60,970 nucleotides of DNA, taken from NCBI RefSeq assembly GCF_024704725.1, contig NZ_JALIQS010000017.1:1-60970 (forward strand). The letters run 5' to 3'. The DNA comes from Shinella sp. CPCC 101442. Lineage in GTDB: Bacteria > Pseudomonadota > Alphaproteobacteria > Rhizobiales > Rhizobiaceae. Position numbers and translations under genes: made by a program. Shown one piece after another: positions 38,901-48,562 of this stretch. The notes beneath the pieces are model-generated. The model was not told where the DNA came from. It saw only the letters and a program-made list of their open reading frames with translations, and ran no database searches. The stretch's first letter is position 1, and the number at the start of each line of letters is the position of its first letter.

Positions 38901-39142
38901 TCGATGCCGAACAGGTCAACAACGAGGGCGCCAAGAACAATCCGAAATCAGCCGTGGAGCTGGCGGAAGACGCGCTCGGCGAACTGGAAAAACTGCTGAC
39001 CGGCCTCATCGAGGGCCGCTTCGGCTTCAAATCCCGCGTCGTGCCCGAGCAGGAGCGCGACTATGGCGGCGAATACGACCATCTGGCCCGCGTCGCCGAA
39101 TGGTCTTCTGCGGAAAACGGCGAGGAGGGCGACGATGCCTGA
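35966..39142 (+). CDS. addB: Double-strand break repair protein AddB
   Basis: A 1058-aa subunit of the alphaproteobacterial AddAB helicase-nuclease. The N-terminus is IFSIPASLPFLKTVAESL. The middle has VVVGGLNEGTWPGQSANDAFLS in parts and QLGHDLQMAAATPKLVFTRA, typical of AddB. The C-terminal RecB-like nuclease is marked by ADILDYKTGSTPSLK (the D-x-K catalytic motif). It starts with GTG overlapping the murU stop (GTGA) and overlaps addA by eight bases. AddAB resects broken ends for RecA loading. Confidence 0.94.
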   Translation: MTSARGGRIFSIPASLPFLKTVAESLIDGRLVPGFTYDPADPLALADVTIYVPTRRSARVLRSEFVDLFGGKSAILPVIRALGETDDDSGFFDEVAPALLDMAEPLSGPTRLLELARLVLAWRNSLPAAVTSIHAESPLVAPASPADAVWLARNLADIIDAMETEELDWSALDGLDVSNHALWWQLTAEFLKIASVFWPARLAEIGRSSPSLRRNATLHAETERYRHTPPAGPVIIAGSTGSIPATAGLIAAVAGLPNGVVILPGLDRFMSDAEWLLVGHQGGAEGGQKPDAAARSHSQYGLHRLLTRMGCTRNDVDVLGTPPADLEYRSKLISSAFLPTQATAGWGEVREALDANQVADAFRAVSLVEAANEREEALAIAIALRLALEDSDEAQAALITPDRKLGRRVAAELARFGIEADDSAGTPLLSTPQGTLLRLLAEAALRPGDPVPLVALLKHPLARFGLPIEELHQAVTALELTALRGGTAEIDVSALEPLLEAAVARQAGDRHPPVWRTALPEAAIPLARDLTRRIAAAVEPLAGLLVHESRTGRRFTSKLPLSDWAGRTGRALEAVAVDERNDLAALWSGEAGDSLANLLKGVIETDGQIEADGPQWCDIIEALAASESVKPRSMRHPRVFIFGALESRLQSVDTVVVGGLNEGTWPGQSANDAFLSRIMKVEIGLEPPERRIGQLGHDLQMAAATPKLVFTRALRSGTAPTVASRWIQRLIAVGGPTLAADLRARGKNLTDWAAQIDKSASVPTAARPEPRPPAELQPKKYSFSEIGRLRRDPYSIYARHILRLHPIAPFNLDPGPAERGSLYHRIVDRFVRAEGSGEPLTVIGHILDEEFDAIALPPHIDAVWRPRFAAVARAFVHWHLKRAPGVRESLTEVPASLDLSVGGIRLTGIADRIDLLPDGSADILDYKTGSTPSLKVARALLDPQLALEAAAIRRAAFRGPGQREPANLLYVRLKPGERFDAEQVNNEGAKNNPKSAVELAEDALGELEKLLTGLIEGRFGFKSRVVPEQERDYGGEYDHLARVAEWSSAENGEEGDDA

Positions 39143-42100
39143 GACCGAAAGCCCCGTCGAGGACCGCCCCGCTTCCGCAGATCCCGCCGCCTGGCTGAGC
39201 TGGACCTCGCAAAAACAGGCGACGGCCTCCGATCCCGCCCGCTCCGCCTGGGTTTCGGCCAATGCCGGCTCGGGCAAGACGCATGTCCTGACGCAGCGCG
39301 TCATCCGGCTGCTGCTCGCCGGCTGCCGCCCGTCCGCCATCCTTTGCCTCACCTATACCAAGGCGGCCGCCTCTGAAATGTCGAACCGCGTCTTCGAGCG
39401 GCTTGCCGAATGGGCGACGCTTTCCGACGAGGCCCTTTCCGACCGCGTTGCCGCCATCGACGGCACGCGGCCCGACCTGTTCAAGCTCGCCGAGGCGCGC
39501 CGGCTCTTTGCCCGCGCGCTGGAAACGCCGGGCGGGCTGAAAATCCAGACCATCCACGCCTTCTGCGAGGCGCTGCTGCACCAGTTTCCGCTGGAGGCCA
39601 ATGTCGCGGGCCATTTCGCCGTGCTCGACGACCGCTCCGCCGCCGTGCTGCTGGCCGATGCGCGCCGCACGCTGCTGACCGCGACGGCGAACGAGGATGA
39701 CCGTGCGCTTGCCGAGGCCTTTGCGACGGTGCTCGACATCGCCGACGATACGGGGCTCGAAAAACTGCTCTCGGATATCGTCGCCGCACGCGGGCCGATC
39801 CGCATCTTCCTCGATGGCGCCGCGAAGGTCGGCGGCGTGGAGGCGGTGCTGCGGCGCGAGACAGGGCTGGCGGCGACCGAAACCGCCGAAAACATTCTTG
39901 CCGCCTTCTGGCCGCTGGACGGCCTTTCGGGACCAACGCTCGAAGCCTATCTTTCGGCCGCCGAGACGCTGGGCAGCGATACCGTCAGGACATCGGCCGC
40001 CGGTTTGCGCTCCGCAAGCCGGCTCACCGACGCGGAAGCCCGGCGCACCACGCTGCATGCGCTGTTCTTCACGAAGGACGGTTCGCCCAAAAAAATCGGC
40101 ACGGCCTTTTTCTCCGCAGCACTCAAGAAACAGTTTCCACAGTTCGAGGACGCCCTGATCGCCGCGCAGGACCATGTCGTCGCCTGCACCGAGCGGCTGC
40201 GACGCCTGCGCATGGTCGAGGCGACACTGGCGGCACTGACCATCGCCGAGCGGCTGATCGGCGACTACGAGGACCTGAAGCGCGCGCGCAGCCTGCTGGA
40301 TTTCGACGACCTGATCGACCGTACGGCAACGCTTCTTACCCGCGAACGGGTGAGCGCCTGGGTGCACTACAAGCTCGACCAGGGCATCGACCATATCCTC
40401 GTCGACGAGGCGCAGGATACCAGCCCGCGGCAATGGCAGATCGTAAAAGCGCTGACGGACGATTTCTTTGCCGGTGAGACGGCGCGCCGCCTGGAGCGCA
40501 CGATCTTCGCCGTGGGCGACGAGAAGCAGTCGATCTATTCCTTCCAGGGCGCCCGGCCGGAGCGTTTTGCAGAAGAGGGACGCGACGTTTCCCGGCGCAC
40601 GCAGGCGGCGGATGCAGCCTTCAGCCCGATCCGGCTGCTGTTGTCCTTCCGCTCGACGCGTGACGTGCTCTCGGCCGTGGACCGTGTCTTTCTCGACCCG
40701 GCCAATGCCCGCGGCCTGTCGCCCGATGGCGGCGAGATCGTGCATGCCTCCAACCGCGGGCGCGAGCCCGGTGCCGTCGATATATGGGAGGTGATCGCCG
40801 CCCCCCCGGCGCTCGACGAAGAGGACTGGACGGCCCCCTTCGACGCGGTGGCCGAGGAGGCGCCGATCAACATGCTGGCACGGCGCATCGCCGACACGCT
40901 TGCCGGATGGATCGGCCGCGAGACGGTGACGGAAAAGGGCAAGGCACGGCCGATGGAGGCCGGCGACATCATCGTGCTCGTGCGCAAGCGCGACGCCTTC
41001 GTCAACGCGCTGACGCGCACGCTGAAGCAGCGCCACAGCCTGCCCGTCGCCGGCGCTGACCGGCTCGTGCTGACAAAACACATCGCGGTGCAGGACCTGA
41101 TGGCGCTTGGCCGCTTCGCCGTTCTGCCGGAGGACGACCTTTCGCTCGCCGCCCTGCTGAAGAGCCCGCTCTTCGGGGCGAACGAAGAAACCGTTTTCGA
41201 GCTTGCCGCCCGACGAGGCGAATGGCAGAGCCTTTGGACGCGGCTGCTGGAGACGGCGGAGACCGATTCGATCCTCGAACCCATCGTTCGCCGGCTCGAA
41301 AACATGATCGGCGATGCGCGCAGCCAATCCGTGCATGACTTTTACGCACGCATTCTGGGCGCGGGTGGCGGGCGGCGCGCGTTTCTGGCCCGGCTCGGCG
41401 CGGAAGCCGGTGAAATCATCGACGAGTTCCTGACCTTTGCGCTGGAGCAGGAGGAAAACGGCCTTCCTGGCCTGCAGGCTTTCGTTTCCACGCTGGAACT
41501 GGAGGCGCCGACCGTCAAGCGCGAGCAGGACAAGGCGCGCGGCGAAATCCGCATCATGACCGTGCACGCCGCCAAGGGCCTGGAAGCACCGGTCGTCTTC
41601 CTCGTCGATGGCGGCTCCAAACCGTTCAATTCAAACCATATGCCGAAACTGCGCTTCCTTGCGGGAGAGCATCCGGCGGGCGGCCTGCCGATCTGGCTGC
41701 CGCTGAAGGATCTCGGCAATGCGCTGACGGAGGCCGATGCCGAGCGCATCAAGGCCGGGGCGGAGGAGGAATATCGCCGGCTGCTCTACGTGGCGATGAC
41801 GCGGGCGGCGGACCGGCTCGTCGTCTGCGGCTATCGCGGGCGGCAGGAGGTCAAGGACACCTGGCATCCGATGATCACGACCGCGCTCTCTACCGACGAA
41901 ACACGCTGCGTCGAGACAGCCTTCTCGACACCGGGTGAAAGCTGGCAGGGTTTCTCCTGGCGCGAGGCGGGTGCGGCCGTCGTCGGTGCGGCTTCGGTGA
42001 CACTTGCCGAGGATCGGGCGAAAACGGTGCTGCCCGAAGCGCTCGGCAAGCCTTTGCCGCCACAGAAGGCATTGCCCCGACCCCTCAGCCCTTCGGGTGC

Positions 42101-42707
42101 GGCTGCCGTCATCGAGACCGATGCGGCCGATCTTCTGGTGCCCTCCGCACTTTTTAGCCGGAAGGGTGGCGTGCCCGGCAGCGGGCTGGCGCTGGAACGC
42201 GGACGCATCCTGCACCGGTTCCTGCAGATCCTGCCGTCCTTCCCGCCGCAAGAACGCCCCGCGGCGGCGCGGCGCTATCTGGAACGGGCAGCGGCGCATT
42301 GGCCGGAACATGCCCGCGCATCACTGCTGGACGCGGCACTCGCAGTCATCGGCGACGACAGCCTTGCGACGATCTTTTCACAGGGTGCGCGGGCGGAAGT
42401 GTCGATCATGGGCACGCTGACGCTTGGCCGCCGGGACTTTGCCGTCTCCGGCCGTATCGACCGCATGGCCGTCAACGACCATGCGGTGGAGATCGTCGAC
42501 TTCAAGACGAACCGCGTGCCGCCGGCATCGATTGCGGAGATACCCTTCGAGCATCGGGCGCAGCTTGCGATCTACCGCGCGATCCTCGAACCGCTCTATC
42601 CGGGTCGCGAAATCCGCTGCGGGCTGATCTATACGGAGGCGGCGAAAACCTATTGGCTGGACGCCGGCCTGCTGGATACGAGCCTTGCCGAACTCACGGC
42701 AAAGTGA
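39135..42707 (+). CDS. addA: Double-strand break repair helicase AddA
   Basis: A 1190-aa UvrD/RecB-family helicase with nuclease domain. Walker A is VSANAGSGKTHVLTQRVIRL. ILVDEAQDTSPRQWQI is Walker B and TVHAAKGLEAPVVFL motif V. YVAMTRAADRLVV is motif VI. The C-terminal nuclease motif is HAVEIVDFKTNRVPP. The ATG at 39135 follows GAGGAGGGCGACG; a longer frame from 39063 runs inside addB. It partners the AddB subunit encoded just upstream. Confidence 0.95.
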   Translation: MPETESPVEDRPASADPAAWLSWTSQKQATASDPARSAWVSANAGSGKTHVLTQRVIRLLLAGCRPSAILCLTYTKAAASEMSNRVFERLAEWATLSDEALSDRVAAIDGTRPDLFKLAEARRLFARALETPGGLKIQTIHAFCEALLHQFPLEANVAGHFAVLDDRSAAVLLADARRTLLTATANEDDRALAEAFATVLDIADDTGLEKLLSDIVAARGPIRIFLDGAAKVGGVEAVLRRETGLAATETAENILAAFWPLDGLSGPTLEAYLSAAETLGSDTVRTSAAGLRSASRLTDAEARRTTLHALFFTKDGSPKKIGTAFFSAALKKQFPQFEDALIAAQDHVVACTERLRRLRMVEATLAALTIAERLIGDYEDLKRARSLLDFDDLIDRTATLLTRERVSAWVHYKLDQGIDHILVDEAQDTSPRQWQIVKALTDDFFAGETARRLERTIFAVGDEKQSIYSFQGARPERFAEEGRDVSRRTQAADAAFSPIRLLLSFRSTRDVLSAVDRVFLDPANARGLSPDGGEIVHASNRGREPGAVDIWEVIAAPPALDEEDWTAPFDAVAEEAPINMLARRIADTLAGWIGRETVTEKGKARPMEAGDIIVLVRKRDAFVNALTRTLKQRHSLPVAGADRLVLTKHIAVQDLMALGRFAVLPEDDLSLAALLKSPLFGANEETVFELAARRGEWQSLWTRLLETAETDSILEPIVRRLENMIGDARSQSVHDFYARILGAGGGRRAFLARLGAEAGEIIDEFLTFALEQEENGLPGLQAFVSTLELEAPTVKREQDKARGEIRIMTVHAAKGLEAPVVFLVDGGSKPFNSNHMPKLRFLAGEHPAGGLPIWLPLKDLGNALTEADAERIKAGAEEEYRRLLYVAMTRAADRLVVCGYRGRQEVKDTWHPMITTALSTDETRCVETAFSTPGESWQGFSWREAGAAVVGAASVTLAEDRAKTVLPEALGKPLPPQKALPRPLSPSGAAAVIETDAADLLVPSALFSRKGGVPGSGLALERGRILHRFLQILPSFPPQERPAAARRYLERAAAHWPEHARASLLDAALAVIGDDSLATIFSQGARAEVSIMGTLTLGRRDFAVSGRIDRMAVNDHAVEIVDFKTNRVPPASIAEIPFEHRAQLAIYRAILEPLYPGREIRCGLIYTEAAKTYWLDAGLLDTSLAELTAK

Positions 42708-42811
42708 GATACCGGGCGGGACCGATCGTGCCGGCCCGACGATTCAGGCCTTGAAACAGACGGCCCGCCGCATCACATTTCCTGCAACACTCATCGTTCA
42801 AGGAGAGCCTC

Positions 42812-43132
42812 ATGGCTACCGTAAAAGTCGACCAGTCCAACTTCCAGGCTGAAGTCCTGAATTCCGCAGAGCCTGTCGTCGTCGATTTCTGGGCTGAATG
42901 GTGCGGCCCGTGCAAGATGATCGCTCCGGCACTCGAGGAAATCTCGACGGAACTCGCCGGCAAGGTGAAGGTCGCCAAGCTGAACATCGACGAGAACCCG
43001 GAACTGGCTGCCCAGTTCGGCGTTCGCTCGATCCCGACGCTTGCCATTTTCAAGGGCGGCGAAGTGGCCGACATCAAGGTCGGCGCTGCCCCCAAGACGG
43101 CGCTTTCCTCCTGGATTTCCAGCGCCGCCTGA
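42812..43132 (+). CDS. trxA: Thioredoxin TrxA
   Basis: A 106-aa classic thioredoxin. The redox centre is [18 protein letters not shown], with the cis-Pro in [20 protein letters not shown] precedes the ATG. It is a general protein-disulfide reductant in the cytoplasm. The 104 bases separating it from addA probably include its own promoter. A clean terminator follows. Confidence 0.97.
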   Translation: MATVKVDQSNFQAEVLNSAEPVVVDFWAEWCGPCKMIAPALEEISTELAGKVKVAKLNIDENPELAAQFGVRSIPTLAIFKGGEVADIKVGAAPKTALSSWISSAA

Positions 43133-43153
43133 TCGGCCAGACTGGTCCAACTG

Positions 43154-43181
43154 AAAAGCCCGGCTTCGGCCGGGCTTTTTT
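43154..43181 (+). terminator. Bidirectional terminator between trxA and folC
   Basis: AAAAGCCCGGC (43154-43164) pairs with GCCGGGCTTTT (43169-43179) around a stable TTCG tetraloop, with T on one side and A on the other. It can end both trxA and the converging folC transcript. Confidence 0.9.
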
Positions 43182-43187
43182 CGTTTG

Positions 43188-44531
43188 TCAGGTCGGTGGG
43201 GTTCCGTTGTCGGCCAGGACATCGCCGACCAGATAGAGCGAGCCGCCGATCAGGATGCGCGGGGGGACGGCGTCTTCCTCCGTGATACGGGCGATCTCGA
43301 CAAGCGCCTCGGCGACGCCGGAAAAGGGTTCAGCCTCCAGCCCGGCGCGCGCGGCGTCTTCGGCAAGCGCCACCGGGTCCAGCCCGGCGTCGGAGCCTCG
43401 GACCGGCACGGTAAAGACACGTTCGGCGAGCCCCCCGAAAGGCTCGAAATAGCCGACCGGATCCTTCGTGTTGATCATGCCCGTGACGAGGAAAAGCGGG
43501 CGTGCCTCGCGTTCCTCGAAATTTGCCATGGTCTCGGCGATCACCTGGCCGGCACCGGGATTGTGGCCGCCATCGACCCAGATCTCGCTGGCGCGCGGGG
43601 CAAGCCGGGCGAGAACGCCGTCCGTCAGACGCTGGAGGCGGCCGGGCCATTCGACATGGGTGAGGCCGATTTCCAGCGCGTGGTCGGAAATCGTGAAGCC
43701 GGTGGCCTTCACCGCGCGGATCGCCGCGGCGGCATTGGCATATTGGTGGCGGCCAGGCAGGCGCGGCAACGGCAGGTCGGCAAGGCCGAATTCGTCCTGA
43801 TAGACGAGGCGACCGTATTCCTGATGCGCCATGAAATCCTGACCGTAGACGGCGTGCGGGCAACCGAGCCGCTCGGCGGTCTCGATCAGCACGTCGCGGG
43901 CGGCGTCTTCCGTCTGGAAGCCGATGACCACGGGCACGCCACGCTTCATGATGCCGGCCTTCTCGGCAGCGATCAGCTCGACGCGATCGCCGAGATAGGC
44001 CTGATGGTCGAGCGAGATCGGCATGATGATGGAGACGGCCGGGCGGGGCATGACGTTCGTCGCATCGAAACGCCCGCCAAGGCCAACCTCGATGATCGCC
44101 ACATCGGCCGGATGTTCGGCAAAGAGCACGAAGGTGACGGCCGTCAGGATTTCGAAGACGGTAATCTTCTGGCCGCCATTGGCATCCGCGACACGGCGTA
44201 CGGCATCGGCAAGGACCGCATCCTCCACGAACTGGCCGCGGCCGCCCGCTACACCAAGCCGATAGCGCTCGTGCCAGTTGACGAGGTGGGGCGAGGTGTG
44301 GACATGGACGCTGAGACCCTGGGCTTCCAGGATCGCGCGGCAGAAGGCCGTGACCGAGCCCTTGCCGTTGGTGCCGGCCACATGAATGACCGGCGGCAGT
44401 TTCAGATGCGGATCGCCAAGGGCGGAAAGCAACCGCGTGATGCGATCCAGCGAAAGATCGAAGCCCTTGGGATGGAGACCGAGAAGCTTCTCGATCTCCG
44501 CTGCCGCTTCGCTCACCACCAGGCCGGTCAT
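43188..44531 (-). CDS. folC: Bifunctional folylpolyglutamate synthase/dihydrofolate synthase FolC
   Basis: A 447-aa Mur-ligase-fold enzyme. The P-loop is VAGTNGKGSVTAFCRA. TSPHLVNWHERYRLG, EVGLGGRFDATNV and WVDGGHNPGAGQVIAETM are family signatures. It adds glutamate to dihydropteroate and folates. It begins one base after the accD stop and is the last gene of trpF-trpB-trpA-accD-folC. Confidence 0.96.
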   Translation of the reverse strand: MTGLVVSEAAAEIEKLLGLHPKGFDLSLDRITRLLSALGDPHLKLPPVIHVAGTNGKGSVTAFCRAILEAQGLSVHVHTSPHLVNWHERYRLGVAGGRGQFVEDAVLADAVRRVADANGGQKITVFEILTAVTFVLFAEHPADVAIIEVGLGGRFDATNVMPRPAVSIIMPISLDHQAYLGDRVELIAAEKAGIMKRGVPVVIGFQTEDAARDVLIETAERLGCPHAVYGQDFMAHQEYGRLVYQDEFGLADLPLPRLPGRHQYANAAAAIRAVKATGFTISDHALEIGLTHVEWPGRLQRLTDGVLARLAPRASEIWVDGGHNPGAGQVIAETMANFEEREARPLFLVTGMINTKDPVGYFEPFGGLAERVFTVPVRGSDAGLDPVALAEDAARAGLEAEPFSGVAEALVEIARITEEDAVPPRILIGGSLYLVGDVLADNGTPPT

Positions 44532-44532
44532 G

Positions 44533-45435
44533 TTACTGGGCCGCGATGGCGACGGCGCCGTTTCCGACCACCGATGCCGCCGGCTTCTTCATGAGGATCT
44601 TCAGAAGACGGGCGAGCGTATCGGGAATGTCATGGCGCTTGATGACCATATCGACCATGCCGTGATCCAGCAGGTACTCCGAAGTCTGGAAGCCCTCGGG
44701 CAGCTTTTCGCGGATGGTCTGCTCGATGACGCGCTTGCCGGCAAAGCAGATTTCGGCACCCGGCTCGGCCAGGTGGATATCGCCCAGCATGGCGTAGGAC
44801 GCCGTGACACCACCCGTCGTCGGGTTGGTGAGCACGACGATATAGGGCAGGCCCGCTTCCTTCAGCATTTCCACGGCAACGGTGGTGCGCGGCAGCTGCA
44901 TCAGTGAGAGGATGCCTTCCTGCATGCGCGCGCCGCCCGAGGCGGGGAACATGACGAGCGGGCACTTTTCGGCAATCGCCCGTTCGAAGGCCTTGATGAT
45001 GGCCTCACCGGCGGCAATGCCGAGCGAACCGCCCATGAAGTTGAATTCATGCACGACGCCGACGAGCTTGACGCCACGCACCTTGCCGACGCCAGCGACG
45101 ATCGTGTCTTCGAGGTCCGTCTTGATGCGGCTGTCCTTGAGGCGATCCGCATACTTCTTCGAATCGCGGAACTTCAGCGGGTCCTGCGCGACCTTCGGCT
45201 GCTGCAGAGCCTCATAGACGCCATCGTCGAAGAGGTCCTTGAGGCGGGCCTTGGCCGGCATCTTCATGTGGTAGCCCGAGGCCGGGATGACCCACTTGTT
45301 TTCCTCGAGATCGCGATGGAATACCATCTCGCCGGTTTCCGGGCACTTGATCCAGAGATTTTCCGGTACATCCCGGTCAGGGCGGCCAAGCATCGAGTTG
45401 ATCTTCGGCCGAACGTAATTCGTGATCCAGTTCAC
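44533..45435 (-). CDS. accD: Acetyl-CoA carboxylase carboxyltransferase subunit beta, zinc-ribbon cysteines lost
   Basis: A 300-aa carboxyltransferase beta subunit for malonyl-CoA synthesis. The core has [31 protein letters not shown] and [19 protein letters not shown], which build the acyl-CoA and oxyanion sites. The N-terminal zinc ribbon normally has four cysteines (CxxC...CxxC). Here the same segment reads [20 protein letters not shown] then [10 protein letters not shown], with only one cysteine left. The rest is intact, so the enzyme is probably active without zinc. I recall other rhizobial AccD proteins sharing this change. It belongs to the trp-accD-folC operon. Confidence 0.95.
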   Translation of the reverse strand: MNWITNYVRPKINSMLGRPDRDVPENLWIKCPETGEMVFHRDLEENKWVIPASGYHMKMPAKARLKDLFDDGVYEALQQPKVAQDPLKFRDSKKYADRLKDSRIKTDLEDTIVAGVGKVRGVKLVGVVHEFNFMGGSLGIAAGEAIIKAFERAIAEKCPLVMFPASGGARMQEGILSLMQLPRTTVAVEMLKEAGLPYIVVLTNPTTGGVTASYAMLGDIHLAEPGAEICFAGKRVIEQTIREKLPEGFQTSEYLLDHGMVDMVIKRHDIPDTLARLLKILMKKPAASVVGNGAVAIAAQ

Positions 45436-45477
45436 GGTCTAGACTCCCGTTATAATGGTGGTTCCCATGTGGGAACT

Positions 45478-46317
45478 TTATTCCGCCGCCGCAAGGCGCG
45501 ACGCACGCACGCCCGATGCGAGGCTCATGACCAGCGTTTCGACACCGGCAACGGTGGCGGCACTGGCCTTGCCTTCCGCCGTCAGGCTGGAGGCGATCTG
45601 GTTGACGATGGCCGTGCCGACGACGACGCCATCCGCCGAAGCGCCGATGGCCCGTGCATGCTCGGCCGTCTTGACGCCGAAGCCGACGCAGACCGGCAGC
45701 TTCGTATGGGCCTTGATGCGGCCGACGGCGCTGCCGATAAGCGAGGGATCCGGCAAGGCAGAACCGGTGATGCCGTTCATCGAGACGTAATAGACGAAGC
45801 CCGACGTGTTCTTCAGAACAGCCGGCAGGCGCTTCTCGTCCGTCGTCGGCGTGGCGAGACGGATGAAGTTGATGCCCTTGGCAAGCGCCGGGATGCACAG
45901 TTCGTCGTCCATTTCGGGCGGCAGATCGACGACGATCAGGCCGTCGATGCCGGCGTCCAGCGCCTCATCGAGGAAACGCTCGACGCCGTAGATGTAGATC
46001 GGGTTGTAGTAGCCCATCAGCACGATCGGGGTCGCGTCATCTTGCCTGCGGAAGTCGCGCGCCATCTGGAGCGTCTTGGCGAGCGTCTGGCCGGCCTTCA
46101 GCGCGCGCTGGCCGGCGAGCTGGATCGCCGGGCCGTCGGCCATCGGATCGGAAAAGGCCATGCCGAGTTCGATGACGTCGGCACCGGCCTTCGGCAGCGC
46201 CTTCATGATCTCGATCGAGCTCGCATAATCCGGATCGCCGCCCATGAAATAGGTGACGAGGGCCGGGCGGCCTTCCGCGGCGAGATCCGCGAAGCGTTTG
46301 TCCATGCGTGCAGTCAT
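45478..46317 (-). CDS. trpA: Tryptophan synthase alpha subunit
   Basis: A 279-aa barrel. The catalytic Glu is in [19 protein letters not shown] (Glu-Leu-Gly). The second catalytic residue is in [10 protein letters not shown], and the phosphate site is in [13 protein letters not shown]. It cleaves indole-3-glycerol phosphate and channels indole to TrpB, whose gene ends two bases upstream. Confidence 0.97.
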   Translation of the reverse strand: MTARMDKRFADLAAEGRPALVTYFMGGDPDYASSIEIMKALPKAGADVIELGMAFSDPMADGPAIQLAGQRALKAGQTLAKTLQMARDFRRQDDATPIVLMGYYNPIYIYGVERFLDEALDAGIDGLIVVDLPPEMDDELCIPALAKGINFIRLATPTTDEKRLPAVLKNTSGFVYYVSMNGITGSALPDPSLIGSAVGRIKAHTKLPVCVGFGVKTAEHARAIGASADGVVVGTAIVNQIASSLTAEGKASAATVAGVETLVMSLASGVRASRLAAAE

Positions 46318-46319
46318 GC

Positions 46320-47540
46320 TCAGAGCTCCATGCCGAGGATCTTGCCGACGGTGAAGATATCCTTGTCGCCGCGGCCGGAGAGGTTCATCAGGATGATCTG
46401 GTCCTTGCCCATCTTGGGCGCACGCTTGATCACTTCGGCTATGGCATGGCTCGGCTCCAGCGCCGGGATGATGCCTTCAAGTCTGGTCAGCAGCTGGAAA
46501 GCTTCCAGCGCCTCGTCGTCCATGATCGGAACGTATTCGGCACGGCCGATCTGGTGCAGCCAGGCATGTTCCGGGCCGATGCCGGGATAATCGAGGCCGG
46601 CCGAGATCGAATGGCCCTCCTTGATCTGGCCGTCGGCATCCTGCAGCAGATAGGTGCGGTTGCCATGCAGCACGCCCGGCGAGCCGGCGGTCAGCGAGGC
46701 ACAGTGCAGATCGCCGTCGAGGCCCTTGCCGCCGGCTTCGACGCCGACGATCCGGACGCTCTTGTCGTCGAGGAACGGATGGAAGATGCCGATGGCATTG
46801 GAACCACCGCCCACGGCCGCGATGACCATATCCGGCAGACGGCCTTCGGCTGCGAGCAGCTGTTCGCGGGCTTCCGTGCCGATGACCGACTGGAAGTCGC
46901 GCACCAGCTCCGGATAGGGATGCGGGCCGGCGGCGGTGCCGATCAGGTAATAGGTGTCGTCGACATTGGTGACCCAGTCACGCAGCGCCTCGTTCATAGC
47001 ATCCTTCAGCGTGCCGCTGCCGGCGGTGACGGGCTTCACCTCGGCACCGAGCAGCTTCATGCGGAAGACGTTCGGCGCCTGACGCTCGACGTCGGTCGCA
47101 CCCATATAGACGACGCAGGGGAAACCGAAGCGCGCGGCGACGGTGGCCGAGGCCACGCCATGCTGGCCGGCACCGGTTTCGGCGATGATGCGTGTCTTGC
47201 CCATGCGCTTGGCGAGCAGGATCTGGCCGATGCAATTGTTGATCTTGTGCGAGCCGGTGTGGTTCAGCTCCTCGCGCTTGAAATAGATCTTTGCGCCGCC
47301 GAGATGCTGCGTCAGGCGTTCGGCATAATAGAGTGGGCTCGGGCGGCCGATATAGTGCGCACCGAGGTCCTTCAGCTCCGCCTGGAAGGCCGGATCGGTC
47401 TTGGCCTTGTCCCATTCCGCCTGAAGTTCGAGGATCAGCGGCATCAGGGTTTCGGCGACGAAACGACCGCCGAAAATGCCGAAGCGACCGTCCTCATCGG
47501 GACCTTCGCGATACGAATTCAGGTTGGGTGACTGGTTCAC
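46320..47540 (-). CDS. trpB: Tryptophan synthase beta subunit
   Basis: A 406-aa PLP enzyme. The Schiff-base Lys is in [14 protein letters not shown], the phosphate-binding glycines in [12 protein letters not shown], and [10 protein letters not shown] is the third block. It joins indole and serine. It overlaps the trpF stop by four bases and is translationally coupled to it. Confidence 0.97.
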   Translation of the reverse strand: MNQSPNLNSYREGPDEDGRFGIFGGRFVAETLMPLILELQAEWDKAKTDPAFQAELKDLGAHYIGRPSPLYYAERLTQHLGGAKIYFKREELNHTGSHKINNCIGQILLAKRMGKTRIIAETGAGQHGVASATVAARFGFPCVVYMGATDVERQAPNVFRMKLLGAEVKPVTAGSGTLKDAMNEALRDWVTNVDDTYYLIGTAAGPHPYPELVRDFQSVIGTEAREQLLAAEGRLPDMVIAAVGGGSNAIGIFHPFLDDKSVRIVGVEAGGKGLDGDLHCASLTAGSPGVLHGNRTYLLQDADGQIKEGHSISAGLDYPGIGPEHAWLHQIGRAEYVPIMDDEALEAFQLLTRLEGIIPALEPSHAIAEVIKRAPKMGKDQIILMNLSGRGDKDIFTVGKILGMEL

Positions 47541-48211
47541 TTGCCTCTCCCTGCGACGGCGGTCTTGTCGTCCGCCTTGTTCGCCGCCTCAAAAAACGCT
47601 TCCATCAGGCCGAGATCCTTGACCCCAGGCGCGCTTTCGACACCCGAACTGGTGTCGATGCCCGGCGCGCCGGTCAGTTGAATGGCCTCGGCGAGGTTAT
47701 CCTTGTTCAGCCCACCCGAAAGCATGTAATCGACGCTTCCGTCAAGCAAATGCATGAGTTTCCAGTCGAAGGAGACCCCGTTGCCGCCCGGAAGTTCAGA
47801 GCCTGCCGGCGGTTTCGCGTCAAACAGGAAGCGGTCGGCGATGCCGATATAGGGATCGATCTTCTTCAGGTCGTCCGCCTCACGCACCGAAAAGGCTTTC
47901 ATGACGGGCAGGCCATAGACCGCCTTGACCGTCAGCACCCGTTCCGGGCTTTCCGCGCCATGCAGTTGCAGAATGTCGGGCGAGAGCTGGTCGACGATCT
48001 CGTCCAGCGTATCGCTGTCGGCATCAACCGTCACCGCAACAATCTTCACGCGGCCGCGAACGCGGTCGGCCAGACGGCCGGCGTCGGAGGGCTCGATGTT
48101 GCGCGGGCTTTTCGGAAAAAAGATGAAGCCGATATGGGTGGCACCGAGCGCAACCGCCTTGTCGACGGCCTCTTCGGTCTTCAGCCCGCAGATTTTAATG
48201 TCGCGTTTCAT
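47537..48211 (-). CDS. trpF: Phosphoribosylanthranilate isomerase TrpF
   Basis: A 224-aa single-domain barrel. The N-terminus [17 protein letters not shown] contains the catalytic Cys. The catalytic Asp and phosphate site are in [16 protein letters not shown]. The start at 48211 is chosen because the family begins there; a longer frame to 48310 adds 33 residues without similarity. It leads the operon and is divergent from the small yqaE-like gene. Confidence 0.94.
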   Translation of the reverse strand: MKRDIKICGLKTEEAVDKAVALGATHIGFIFFPKSPRNIEPSDAGRLADRVRGRVKIVAVTVDADSDTLDEIVDQLSPDILQLHGAESPERVLTVKAVYGLPVMKAFSVREADDLKKIDPYIGIADRFLFDAKPPAGSELPGGNGVSFDWKLMHLLDGSVDYMLSGGLNKDNLAEAIQLTGAPGIDTSSGVESAPGVKDLGLMEAFFEAANKADDKTAVAGRGK

Positions 48212-48340
48212 GGGGAACGGGTTCGCACGAATCACCGGAAGAGTCGAGCCGAAAGACGGCGACAACAGGACCGGAAACGCCACCCTTGCACGGGCCGCAG
48301 CGCTGCCCATATGGAAGGAAACGACAGACCGGAGACCATC

Positions 48341-48535
48341 ATGCGGCTCATCATCGCCATCCTTCTGCCCTTTCTCGTGTTTTTCACCATCGGGCGGCCG
48401 ATTGCCGGCATTATCTGCCTCATTTTGCAGGTGACGCTGATCGGCTGGCTGCCGGCCGCGATCTGGGCAGTTTATGCGCTTAGCCAGTACAATACGGACA
48501 AGAAGATCAGCGAAGCGCTTGCAAATCGTCGCTAG
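48341..48535 (+). CDS. YqaE/Pmp3-family small membrane protein
   Basis: A 64-aa protein with two transmembrane helices (RLIIAILLPFLVFFTIG and ICLILQVTLIGWLPAAIWAVY) and a short charged tail ending EALANRR. This is the UPF0057/Pmp3 pattern, a proteolipid family linked to membrane potential and stress. GGAG lies six bases before the ATG. It is probably monocistronic. Confidence 0.82.
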   Translation: MRLIIAILLPFLVFFTIGRPIAGIICLILQVTLIGWLPAAIWAVYALSQYNTDKKISEALANRR

Positions 48536-48562
48536 TTTTTGGCGGAACGCGCTTCGGGCTGC

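Noticed and set aside
39027..41567. A long minus-strand open frame opposite addA
   Set aside because: It mirrors a well-conserved helicase gene and shows no motifs of its own.
44533..45435. AccD as a pseudogene because of the missing zinc cysteines
   Set aside because: The catalytic core is complete, the frame is intact, and the gene is embedded in a tight operon with an essential pathway.
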